Below the pieces are notes generated by a model. It had not been told where the DNA came from. It ran no database searches and saw only the letters and a program-made list of their open reading frames with translations. Shown piece after piece: positions 46,457-58,400 of a stretch of 64,000 nt of DNA (within the stretch, counting starts at the first letter, position 1; every line of letters begins with the position of its first letter). The position numbers and the translations under genes are program-made. Origin of the DNA: Ampullaceana balthica (lineage: Eukaryota; Mollusca; Gastropoda; Lymnaeidae); NCBI GenBank assembly GCA_944989445.1, contig CALYLW010000177.1, positions 894,723 through 958,722 of the forward strand, given 5' to 3'.

Positions 46457-49400
46457 CCCGATTAGTCATAACTTTTCCCGACTTTCAAGGCCGAGAAATT
46501 TTTTTAAAGCATTCCCGACTTTTTCCCGTTGCCTGAGTGGGAACTTTAGTGCGTGTAGATCTGGATAATAATCTAATAATAATGATTTGAAAAGTACTGA
46601 AGTGTAGGCATGTATGTAGAAAGCCATTTTATTTTTCTGAACCAAAACATACCAGGTTTTTACATGTGCGTAAGCCAAAATGAATTAATATTTAATCTAG
46701 TAAATTTAACTAAAACTAAACGCCACATAACCCCCCTCCCAGCATTGAACAATGCGAATATATTGATTAATACGAAAAAAATGAAAAAAAAATTCTTGTA
46801 GATAAGATATTCTGTCATAGAGGAAATAAGTGATAATAGAGAGAAAAAGGAAAAAAAAATTGTATACAACAAGCAGCAGGCTAACATTGCATTCTCACAA
46901 TAACAAATAAACCGAAATTTGCACCAATGAGAATTAATCGTCATATAGCCACTTTGGAGTGCGTGAAGTTCGACCACTGCGTGTGGTGATTGTAGGTGCA
47001 ACCTGCTCTCGATTATTGTCGGTTGTGGGGGGTGGGGGTTTTTGAATAGTGTTCTTCGGACAAGGTGATGGTTGGTGGACATGCGGAGTCGAGACATCTT
47101 GGATGAAGGCAGCTTTCAAACGATCAATCGAAACTTTGTCTATGCGTTTACCAAGTTTGAAAAGTAAAGTATTTATCATCTGTCTTAATTATTTTATACG
47201 GTCCGTCGTATGGTCGTTGGAGTGGGTGTCGATGTTTATCATTTCTAACGTAAACATATCCTGTCGAGGCCAAGTTTGTTTGGGACATATGTTGATAGTT
47301 CGCTATGAAACGAAGGGACATGTGGCTCTACTTTTCTCATTGTTCGTTGAAGAAGTTTGAGATACGAGGAGTCGGGTTCAAATGTATGGCCCTCAACAGG
47401 TTGTAGGAACTCCCCAGGTAGGCGGAGAGTGGTACCATACACTAACTCTGCAGGCGAGCAATTAGGATCAACTTTCCATGAGGAGCGAATGCCCAACAGT
47501 ACAATAGGCAGTTCTGCGAACCAGTCAGTGTAGATGCACGAACCTTTAGTGAAGCCTTAAGTTGCCTGTGAAAACGTTCCACCATACCGTTGCACTGTGG
47601 ATGATAAGCAGTGGTCATTTTGTGATGGATACCTAAAAGTTTGTTGCACTCTGCCCACAAGACGGATGTGAACTGGGGGCCTCTGTCAGAAGTAATGTCT
47701 TCGGGTACCCCAAAACGAGAGATCCAATGGTGAACCAAGGCTTGTGCGCACGTGGCAGCTTGAGCGTCCGGAGTGGGGGGGGGGAATGGCTTCTGGCCAT
47801 CTGGTAAATCGGTCTATGATGGTGAAAAGGTAGGTCATTCCTTGACTGTGAGGTAATGGGCCTACAAGGTCTACGTGTAGACTTCGGAATCTTGCGGCGG
47901 GAGCTGGTTGTTTTATGAGAGGTGCTTTAGTATGGCGATGTACTTTGGAAACTTGACATGCGTGGCATTCTTTGCACCATTTGCGGATATCTTTCTTCAT
48001 GCCCCACCACACGAAACGTTGACTAATGGATTGTTGAGTTGGACGTACTCCGGCATGGGACAGCGAATGAATACAGTCAAACATTTTACGAGTCCATGAT
48101 TGAGGTAGAATTGGTCTAGGCTTACCTGTGGAGACGTCGCAGAGCACAGCTATGCCTTCGGTTTGTATGTATTTTAGCTGAAGTCCTGTATCCGGTGTAC
48201 CGTAAAGTGTCATTTCACCTGATCTTTCTTGGTCAAGAGAAAGACGTTGAAAATCTCCTGCCAAGGGACTCAGTAGATCTGATGTTGGTCTATCCTGTGA
48301 AACAGCGTGTACAGCGTCATTGATAGTCTGTTCGACATTGATGCCAGGTCCGTGTGATGTGGCAGCCCGAGACAGTGTGTCCGCCACAACATTATTTTTT
48401 CCGCTGATGTGCTGGATATCCGATGTGAACTCAGCAATGAAGGAAAGGTGTCGACTCTGTCGGGGTGATCGTTCTGTTTGACTTGTGAGTGACTGGGTCA
48501 GTGGTTTATGGTCTGTGAGAAGTGTAAAATTTCTCCCTTCTAAGAAGTGTCGGAAATGTTTTATAGCACTATATGCTGCTAGGAGTTCTCTATCAAAAGC
48601 ACTAGTTTTTTTCAGCTGTTGAAAGTTTCCGAGAGAAAAAGGCGATGGGCACAAACTCTCTACCTATGTGTTGTTCTAACTGTGCGCCAAGGGCAGTGTT
48701 TGAGGCATCGGGGTAAGGACTGTTTTTGCTTCTGGATCAGGATGGTGGAGAAGGACGATTTGACTTAGAGATTCTTTGGTCTTTTCGAAGGCTGACTGAC
48801 AGTCTGTAGACCACTCAATTTTCTGCCCTTTACCACTAGCTTGAGCGTGGAGCGGAGCTAAAGTGTCAGATATGTGTGGCAGAAAACGATGGTAATAATT
48901 TACAAGACCTAGAAATCTTTGGAGGCCAGTGCGATCTGTTGGAGCATCATAGTTGAGCAAGGCGGTTACTCTGTCAGGAAGAGGTTGTATACCCTCATTT
49001 GCCACTCGATGGCCAAGGAAATCTAGTTGTGAGGCTCCGAAGATGCACTTTTCTTGGTTCAGCACCATTCCGTTGTCTGAGAGGAGGCGGAAGAGCTCGT
49101 GAAGGTGGGAACGATGTTCCTCGATAGTACGGCTCGCGATTTGGATGTCGTCAATGTATACGAAGGCAAAAGGCACATCTCTTAGAATTCCATCCATGAG
49201 ACGCTGGAATGCTTGAGCCGAATTTTTTAGGCCAAATGGCATACGTTTTTATTCCCATAAACCGAAAGGGGTTGTGACAGCCATTTTAGGTATGGAGGCT
49301 GCTGCCACTGGAATTTGATGATAACTTCTCACCAGATCGACTTTTGAAAATATGGTGCATCCGTTAAGGCGGCTATTAAAGTCCTGTATATGCGGCAATG

Positions 49401-52400
49401 GATAGCGGTCATCTTCTGATGCTGCATTTAAACGTCTGTAATCACCGCAAGGTCTCCATTGACCATCCGACTTATGTGGCGTTCGTAGACTGATAGCGTG
49501 TTCTTAGAGTTGAGTGAGCCGGTCGCTGACACGCTTAGTGATCGGCTGGGCCGTTTCCCGTGGTTTTTTTGTTGTCACGAGACTTGCAAATTTGCACCCT
49601 GGCTGGCATCGATAGGCCTTGGGCCCAAACTTCTTGTGGTATGTACATATGCTGGCCTGGTATTGGTAACGAGGCTTGGGTGGCCCGGTACCTGGCCGTC
49701 TGTTGTTTTTGTAGAATGCGTTGACTTCACCTATACAACTTTCGGAGGAACAAGGTTGATCAGGCGGTGATCTCTCCATGCCCACACTGGACACTGTGTA
49801 GTTCGTTGAGCGAGTCTCCCATATCCTATCTGCTGCCTCTGCCAACTTTTCGGTGTCATCTATGTCGTGGCCCGCAAGCACTGTCTTTATCTCATGTGGG
49901 AGATAAGCTAAGAACAGAGCTCGTTTGAGTGTTTTGGGTCATCATTGAGGGCATTTATTTTCCTGAGAAGGGCTGTAGGCCTACGATCCCCCAGACCAGA
50001 TAAATTTGCAGCTCTGCATCCTTCTGGGCCTGGCTCTTTCCATAGGTTTTCAGCAGAGAAGCCTTTAGGTGCTCATATTTATTCTCAGTTGGAGGATTAA
50101 TGAGCACAGCCTGCACTTCCTCAGCTGTATTGACATCGAGGGTGCTAACAACATAATCGTATTTTGTTTGGTCATTGTTTATGTTTATGTTTTTTATGCC
50201 AAACTGCGCCTCAATTCTGGCAAACCAAACTTCAGGAGATTTTGTCCAGAAGTCAGGTAACTTCAGCGAGACTGCATTCAGGCCTATGGCCCCTTGTTGC
50301 TGTTGGTTTTGTGCAGATAGTAACTGACTTAACCGATCTATTATTTCTTCAGTCATTATGATTATCACGTCAGGGTCACCAGTTTAGTGCGTGTAGATCT
50401 GGATAATAATCTAATAATAATGATTTGAAAAGTACTGAAGTGTAGGCATGTATTTAGAAAGCCATTTTATTTTTCTGAACCAAAGCATACCAGGTTTTTA
50501 CATGAATTAATATTTAATCTAGTAAATTTAACTAAAACTTAACGCCACAGAACCATGGTTATATTTAAATTTTAAACGGTCCTTAAAAGCGAACGGTCAT
50601 TACAACCTTAGGAAAGAGTGAAGAAATATTAGGGTTCCGATACGATTCCGATTACTCGTCCCATCACTAATTAACGCTAACTAATTAATCATGTACATAA
50701 AGAAATTTCAAGCACATGTTAATATTTTGCCGCCATATTGGTTTTCGTTTTAACTCGATCATCGGTTATCTCGGCGCCATTTTGCATACCCCAACGCCGT
50801 CGACTTAACCGGTTTCGACTGTAATAATTTGATAATTTTTATAGGGTAGTACCCCAACAAGCAGCTCTGGCTCACAGCGCTTCACATAAAAATAGTAATA
50901 CACATATAATGATCAATGCATTCAATGTAAAGCGTTCATATCCTAACTACAGTACATAACAACATTACAGTTTACATAAGCTACTTTTATCATTTAAAGA
51001 AATGTTTGATTATTGTTAAATTTATTTTTAAAGTAAAGTTTGAAGGGATTTTTTTTAGTGCAGTCTTGAAGGCCTTAGTAGTTGGAATACTGTGAATGTG
51101 TAATGGTAGAGAATTCCATTGTTTGTGGCACAAAAAGAGAATACCTTTCGCCAAATGTTTTTGTGCGTGTCTTGGGAACAGAGAGAATATGTGTGTCTGC
51201 AGAAGATTCATGATTGCATACATAGATAGATTTTTTTAAGAGCAAAGTAGCATCACTGGGTATTAAATGTGTCTGCATCAGATGAAGTCGGAATTAGATG
51301 GTTATAATACATGTAGAGGTTATAATACATGTAGTGGTTATAATACATGTAGTGGTTATAATACATGTAGTGGTTATAATACATGTAGTGGTTATAATAC
51401 ATGTAGTGGTTATAATACATGTAGTGGTTATAATACATGTAGTTGTTATAATACATGTAGTGGTTATAATACAGTTGTAAGAACTTTTCAGGGCCTGGCA
51501 GTATTTAGGTCCAGACAAAAATGATTGCTAGATTATTTATCCTCAATTTGTACTAATCTAAGGATTGTAACCCCAATGGATAATTTTTAAAAACAAACAT
51601 GAGAATTAAAATTTAAAAAAACTAATTCTGGAGACACAAAAGTTATAAAAATGGATTCAATACTTAAAGTGAAGCAAACTTTTCTTGTTTATCAAATCTG
51701 TTGGGGACTTAGTCATATATTGGGTGAGGACTTAGTCATATATTGGGTGAGGACTTAGTCAAATATTGGGTGACCTTAGTGTCTCTAGTTTGACTAGTTG
51801 GTAACCGTGTATATTATTCTACAGCTGTACTGTTTTGACAGTTTCACACTTTGTGTAGAAACATCTCATTTATTTCATATGTGAATTTCAGACACGAGAC
51901 ATGCAGGTGTTATTTCCCAAGTTGACCTTTGCCCTACCCTCTCGGTACTTATGGGTCTCCCCATTCCCAAAAACAACATTGGAAAAGTTGTGACTGAAAC
52001 TCTGCTTGGCTTCAGCATTTCCCAGAAAGTTTCCATCATGCATCAGAATGGCAGACAGGCCATTGAGGTGTTGAAGAGCTATTTACAAGATTTACAAAAA
52101 GGTAGGTGACATAGGATGATTTTTAATTTGTCTTTTTACCACGTTTTTATTAACTTGCTTTCGTGTCTGTCTGTCTGTCCGTCCGCAATTTTTCAAATTT
52201 GCCAACGTAAAATTAAACCACTTCTGATGGTCCTAGAGAGCTCAAATTTTTACCACAGATAGATCTTGGCTGACAATACATTGTATAAAAATTTCAGATC
52301 GATCGAATGTACCGTAATTAAATTAATGCATTTTTTTAGTTTATCTCTATATAAGCATCTGTATCCGACTGCCGTTGTTAGATTTCACGTGCCGACTTCA

Positions 52401-55400
52401 CCCAGTGACCTAATTGTCGTGGTATTAACGTTGGGCGGCTGCTGATGAGGTGTTTGGTAAAATAAATAAAGGTAAAAAAATATTTTTAAAAACCAAGTTT
52501 TTATTAGTGGACTAAAAAGAAGAAAATAATTTAAAACTTATACGTTCAAGTACTGTAATTTAATATGACAAAAAACGTGGGGCGTGCGCTTATGAGGTTT
52601 TACATATGCAGTTCACTCATTCTCTCACTTATAGATCTCTGTTTTGCCTTCTAAATTATAAATCTTTAATTTTTATACTAAACACCCGCCCAACGTTTTT
52701 AGTCATATTAAATCACAGTACCTGAACGTATAAGTTTTAACTTATTTTCTTCTTTTTAGTCCACTAATAAAAACGTGGTTTTTAAAAATATTTTTTTACC
52801 TCTATTTATTACAGTCTGCAAACATTAATTTACCGCCAGACATATTTTAAGCTGAATTTTGAAGTTGTTTAACTTAAGCATTGATTATTTTTTACTATTT
52901 TATAATTTTCCATTAAAAAAAATTCTCACCAGTCATTAAAAATGTCATGTTCTCTCTTCTTAGATTCAGCCTATATTCTGTATAAGAAAGCTAAGAAGCA
53001 ACATCGGGACTGGCTTCTGGCCAAAAACTCTACAGCACAAGATTTGTGGGAAGAACGTGGCTATTCTCTATTGGTCCTGTATTCTGAAAGCTTGAGTCTT
53101 TTGGCAAAGAAAGTTGGGTCAGTGGCCACTCAGTATGATGTATACTCTATGGCCATTGCGATGGTTTTGTTGTGGATGGTATGTTGTAGTACATAAGCAA
53201 ATATCTCTATCTACCTAGTTTTAAGATTAATTATTTCACTTTTGGTTTATGTGATGGCCATTCATCTACTAATATGGTCATCACATGCCCTACTGCATTA
53301 CAATACAAAATTTGGTGTTCCAGAGGATGTGTATGCAAAGTTTCTTATATGTTTTATATCATTAAAGAATTACACTTTGAAGGGAAACTGTTCAGTAATA
53401 AATGGAAAAATCTCTTTATATTATATGAAATCACATACATAATCTATTCTAGTTTTTTTTTACAATGTTAATTCATGTGGTGAGGGAGAGCTATGTTTAT
53501 TATCAAAAGATGGAAATTGTTAAACTTTAAGTGTTTTGAACTACATTTGTACCTAGAAAAGTATATCACAATATGATTGAGTTGTTTATGATCTTTATTT
53601 TGTTTACTATCCACAGCTGCTAGCTACCTTTATATTGAGTCAGATGGAGACGAGTCCCTGCATTGTGTCCGTTTCCTTGTCCACTTACATGACTCAGTTG
53701 GGTGTAACCAGTGGCACTGGTCTACTGACCCACATCACGATGTGCACAGGTACGACTCTAAGATTGACAATATTTGAGTTTATTTCCCTGCTTTCATCTA
53801 ACCGGTGTGTCTACCCCACTACACAAATATTGCTGTGTAATGTTTATTCAAGGCCCCAAGCAATCTCTCTAATGAATCTGTTTGGTGACGTTAACGTCTG
53901 TTCTTGGGAGAAAGTGGCTCTTGTTGAAATAAAAAAAATTCAATGTTTTTTACTCTGCTGTAGGGTTCAGACATTTGAGAGGGTCCACTTTAAAAATAAG
54001 TTGGATCAGTGTGGTTTAAGTTATGACAAGACCTGGTGACAGTTATGACAAGACCTGGTGATTACCTTATTGTCTCACACCATTCTAACCCGAGGGTTAA
54101 AATCTTTATACCAATTTGTACCACTTTTCTTAACAGAATGTTTTTTGAACAATTTGGTTCCATAACAAAATGACCAGTGACAAAACGACAAGAAGATAAA
54201 CCGACAAGGTGTCAAAACGACAAAGTCTCATAGAAACAACATAGATAACTGTAGATCCCCTTAATGAAGTCCCCGTGACTATGTCACTTTGAACATAGAC
54301 TAAGGGTGTCAGACTCAATGGCTCAGTGGCCAAAACCAAAAACACTCTTCAGTCAAAATCATGGGCCTTAGTTTTTTTCGTTGTCCTATTTTGACCTATT
54401 TTTGTCACCTTGTTGTTTTGTTGTTTTACTTGTCGTTTTGTCACTTTGTCGATTTGTCGTGTTCTCACTTGTCGTTTTGTCACCTTGTCGTTTCGTCACT
54501 TGTCGTTTTGTCTGGTTACCGAAAAATTTACATAGCTAATTCTAAGTAGAATTTGATAAGAACAAACTTTGATTAGTGTACAAGCCACTGGTAATGAACA
54601 TATTTTTTTTTAATATATGTACAGTTGAAGGTAAAATAATGCATTTACTTTAAAAATATTTTTATGTTCTTAAAAAAATAATGCCACTGATAAATATATT
54701 TGTAATTGGTCCATTTCTTCAGGTGATTAGTCCAGTGATTTGATGTGAAGATATTCCACTAATATCTTGTAGGTGGGTAGGCCAGTGAACTGATGTGAAG
54801 ATCTCTTTATATTCCACTAATATCATGTAGGTGGTGCTCCAAGTGAATTGATGTGAAGATCTCTTTATATTCCACTACAGTCGAAACCGGTTAAGTCGAC
54901 GTCATTGGGGTATGAAAAATGGCGTCGAGATAACCGATGATCGAGTTAAAAGGAAAACCAATATGGCGGCAAAATATTAACATGTGCTTGAAATTTCTTT
55001 ATGTACATGATTAATTAGTTAGCATTAATTAGTGATGGGACGATTAATCGGAATCGTATCGGAACCCTAATATTTCTTCACTCTTACCTAAGGTTGTAAT
55101 GACCGTTCGTTTTTAAGGACCGTTTAAAATTTAAATATAACCATGGTTCCCACTCAGGAAAACGGGAAAAAGTCGGGAATTCTTTAAAAAAAATTCTCGG
55201 CCTTGAAAGTCGGGAAAAGTTATGACTAATCGGGAATTTATATATATGCGGTGGTCGAGTGGCAGCGCACTGGACTGTCGTACCGATGGTCACGGGTTCG
55301 AATCCGTGTGAAGGCAAGGGTTTGTTCCCGGGGCCTAGGGCGTCCCTGAGTCACCCCGCTCCTAATGGGTACCTAACACTACATGTAGTTAGGCGGCTGG

Positions 55401-58400
55401 GTAATGCGTGGAACCCACAAAGCCGTGGCCTGTGAATGCTGCATCACTTGCCAACAGATCATCTGTCATGGTCTGTGGACGCAACTATCTTCTGCATAGA
55501 AGGAGCGTCTGTAAAGATAAGATAAGAAGATAAGATATTTATGCTGAAGTAAAGGACTTTGATTACGTCTCTTTCATGTTTCGATTCCATTTAAATTTAA
55601 TTAAAAATAAGTTACCAGTTTATAATTGTCTGCGCATGCGCTAAAAGGTCAAAGTTTACGTCTCGCCTAGTCCCATGTCACAGCCGCTAGCATTTGCAAT
55701 GCCGTCGAATCAGCGAATAAAAAAAATAAAAATAAACATATCAATATGGTAATTTTAAGTTTAATGCTTTTGACGTGCAGGATATCTGTTACTATCAGAA
55801 TGCTCTCGAATTTCCTCAGTCTTGTAATAATGTAAATAAAACTATTGCGGCCTTGACCGTTGATCACAGCACGCTGTGGGCTGTGTGTTAGACCTCGGCC
55901 GGCAACTAAGTCTAAGCGAATTTTTTAAAAAATCATTCCTTATCAGAATTCGCCCTACAAAAGTGATGACGTGTATATTAATAATATTATATACATGTAC
56001 TGGAATATTAAGAAAATTACAGTATTTGATTTCATCGTCACGCGCGTGTTAGTGTCACAGTCACGTATCTTACTGGTAACAAAGCAACAACAAACTTTTA
56101 AAAGAATAACAATTTTTTATTTAATTATATAAAAACCACCGTCGATTCGCGATACAAACCTTTATTTTCATTTCTAAAGATATTCGTTTATCTTAAAAAA
56201 TAAAATGATCAATGCATCAGAAAATGAATTAAGTTTAATAATAACATAACATGCACTGCTAAATAATGACAGATTAAAGATCGCTAACGCCGATTTACGG
56301 GCACCTCGGGTGAATACATTTAATTCACACATGGATTGAAAGTGAAAGAAGATAATAACATCAGGTAATTTTTATTGAAATCTCGTAGAATCACACAATA
56401 GCCGGAAGTTTTGAAGAAAGCGAGATGTCAACACTATTTTGAACTAAAAATGCATTGCTAGGCGAACCGACGAGGATCGAGCTAACCAACGTTAAGTTGC
56501 AAATTTGGCCCTCTTTTGTGCTCGAGGTATTAGGTTTCGGCGACTTTGAAAAATCGAATTAGCCGATGAAAAAATGCTAAGACAAAAAGAGAATTTGGCG
56601 GTTCCAATAAAAAACGTCGAGTTAGTGGCGTGGTCGAGCTAACCGAGCTCGAGGTAAGTGGGTTCGACTGTAATATCTTTTAGGTGGTGCTCCAAGTGAA
56701 TTGATGTGAAGATCTCTATATATTCCATTAATATCTTGTAGGTGGTTAGTCCAGTGATTTGATGTGAAGATCTCTTTATATTCCACTAATATCTTGCAGG
56801 TGGTTAGTCCAGTGATTTGATGTGAAGATCTCTCTACATTCCACTAATATCTTGCAGGTGATTAGTCAAGTGATTTGATGTGAAGATCTCTCTACATTCC
56901 ACTAATATCTTGCAGGTGATTAGTCAAGTGATTTGATGTGAAGATCTCTTTATATTTCACTAATATCTTGTAGGTGGTGCTCTAAGTGAACTGATGTGAA
57001 GATCTCTATATATTCCACTAATATCTTAGTGGTGGGGACGCGGTGGTCGAGTGGCAGCGCACTGGACTGTCGTACCGATGGTCACGGGTTCGAATCCGTG
57101 TGAAGGCAAGGGTTTGTTCCCGGGCCTAGGGCGTCCCTGAGTCACCCCGCTCAGAATGGGTACCTAACACTACATGTAGTTAGGCGGCTGGGTAATGCGT
57201 GGAACCCACAAAGCCGTGGCCTTTGAATGCTGCATCACTTGCCAACAGATCATCTGTCATGGTCTGTGGACGCAACTATCTTCTGCATAGAAGGAGCATC
57301 TGTATAGATAAGATAAGAAGATCTTGTAGGTGGTGCTCCAAGTGAATTGATGTGAAGATCTCTTTATATTCCACTAATATCTTGTAGGTGGTGCTCCAAG
57401 TGAACAGATGTGAAGATCTCTTTATATTCCACTAATATCATGTAGGTGGTGCTCCAAGTGAACTGATGTGAAGATCTCTTTATATTCCACTAATATCATG
57501 TAGGTGGTGCTCCAAGTGAACTGATGTGAAGATCTCTTTATATTCCACTAATATCATGTAGGTGGTGCTCCAAGTGAACTGATGTGAAGATCTCTTTATA
57601 TTCCACTAATATCATGTAGGTGGTGCTCCAAGTGAACTGATGTGAAGATCTCTTTATATTCCACTAATATCTTGCAGGTGGTGCTCCAAGTGAACTGATG
57701 TGAAGATCTCTTTATATTCCACTAATATCATGTAGGTGGTGCTCCAAGTGAACTGATGTGAAGATCTCTTTATATTCCACTAATATCATGTAGGTGGTGC
57801 TCCAAGTGAACTGATGTGAAGATCTCTTTATATTCCACTAATATCATGTAGGTGGTGCTCCAAGTGAACTGATGTGAAGATCTCTTTATATTCCACTAAT
57901 ATCATGTAGGTGGTGCTCCAAGTGAACTGATGTGAAGATCTCTTTATATTCCACTAATATCTTGTAGGTGGTGCTCCAAGTGAACTGATGTGAAGATCTC
58001 TTTATATTCCACTAATATCTTGTAGGTGGTGCTCCAAGTGAACTGATGTGCAGTTCAAGTCTCCAAAGTATAAGTATCCAACTGACTGTTGCCGTCATCT
58101 TTGTCATATGTTCCTTGTACATCCTGAAAGAATGGCAGAGATGTTTGACTCTATGTTCACAAATTAAAGTAAGTCTATTTGTTTTCACATGCATTCTTAT
58201 TAAAATATTACCTTATTAAGTTACTTCAGGTTCAAATTTAAGCTGGCCAATGATCATCCCTTTCCATTGTATCTGCTTACAACAAGAGTTTAAATTTGAC
58301 TCAATTTCTCTTGTTTAACCATTATTTTAGATGTAAGTGTTAAGTTGAAACATTTGATTCCAAAAGTCATTTAAAATGTAAAGTGATATTAACCCCTTTG

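Larger units (their letters stand above)
46545..50549 (-). mobile_element. Ty3/gypsy-type LTR retrotransposon, defective
   Basis: The LTRs are 46545-46727 and 50383-50549. The target duplication is GAAC (46541-46544 and 50550-50553). The unoccupied site is preserved in copy A near 55145 as 'gtgggaaccatgg' on the other strand. On the minus strand the 5' LTR is followed at 50381 by a TGGTGACCC primer-binding-type site. A purine tract GGGAGGGGGG precedes the 3' LTR. Domain order is gag, zinc knuckle, reverse transcriptase, RNase H, integrase. The protease region appears to be missing and the frame is broken several times. At about 4.0 kb it is shorter than a typical full-length member. Confidence 0.92.
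45211..50821 (-). mobile_element. Pogo-like non-autonomous DNA element (copy B) in PIGG intron 4, carrying a Ty3/gypsy-type element
   Basis: The right end 'ttaaccggtttcgactg' plus TA and the left 'acttacctcgag' match the two ends of copy A at 54878-56670 in reverse orientation. The interiors also match (for example 'gcctagcaatgcattttt', 'ccgaggtctaacacacagcc'). The first ~10 nt at the left are diverged, so 45211 is approximate. Without the retroelement it is about 1.6 kb. No transposase frame was seen. Confidence 0.8.
54715..58025 (+). repeat. 58-bp array of splice-acceptor copies in PIGG intron 7 (about 22 units)
   Basis: Each unit reads ggtggtgctccaagtgaact, gatgtgaagatctctttata, ttccactaatatcatgta. 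It contains a pyrimidine stretch, a branch-point-like CACTAAT, an AG acceptor and then the first 25 nt of exon 8. The spacing is exactly 58 bp over 12 periods from 57323 to 58019. Older units (54716-54877, 56671-57032) are more diverged. The array is interrupted by a pogo-like element (54878-56670) and a SINE (57033-57326). The final unit is the true exon 8 acceptor. Confidence 0.93.

Noticed and set aside
46660..47097. 145-codon minus ORF with a hydrophobic segment
   Set aside because: It lies across the 3' untranslated end and LTR of the gypsy-type element in a frame other than pol.
58052..58053. Alternative exon 8 acceptor at gatgtgcag
   Set aside because: With the phase left by exon 7 it gives an in-frame TAA after six codons; the repeat-borne acceptor at 58024-58025 keeps the frame.
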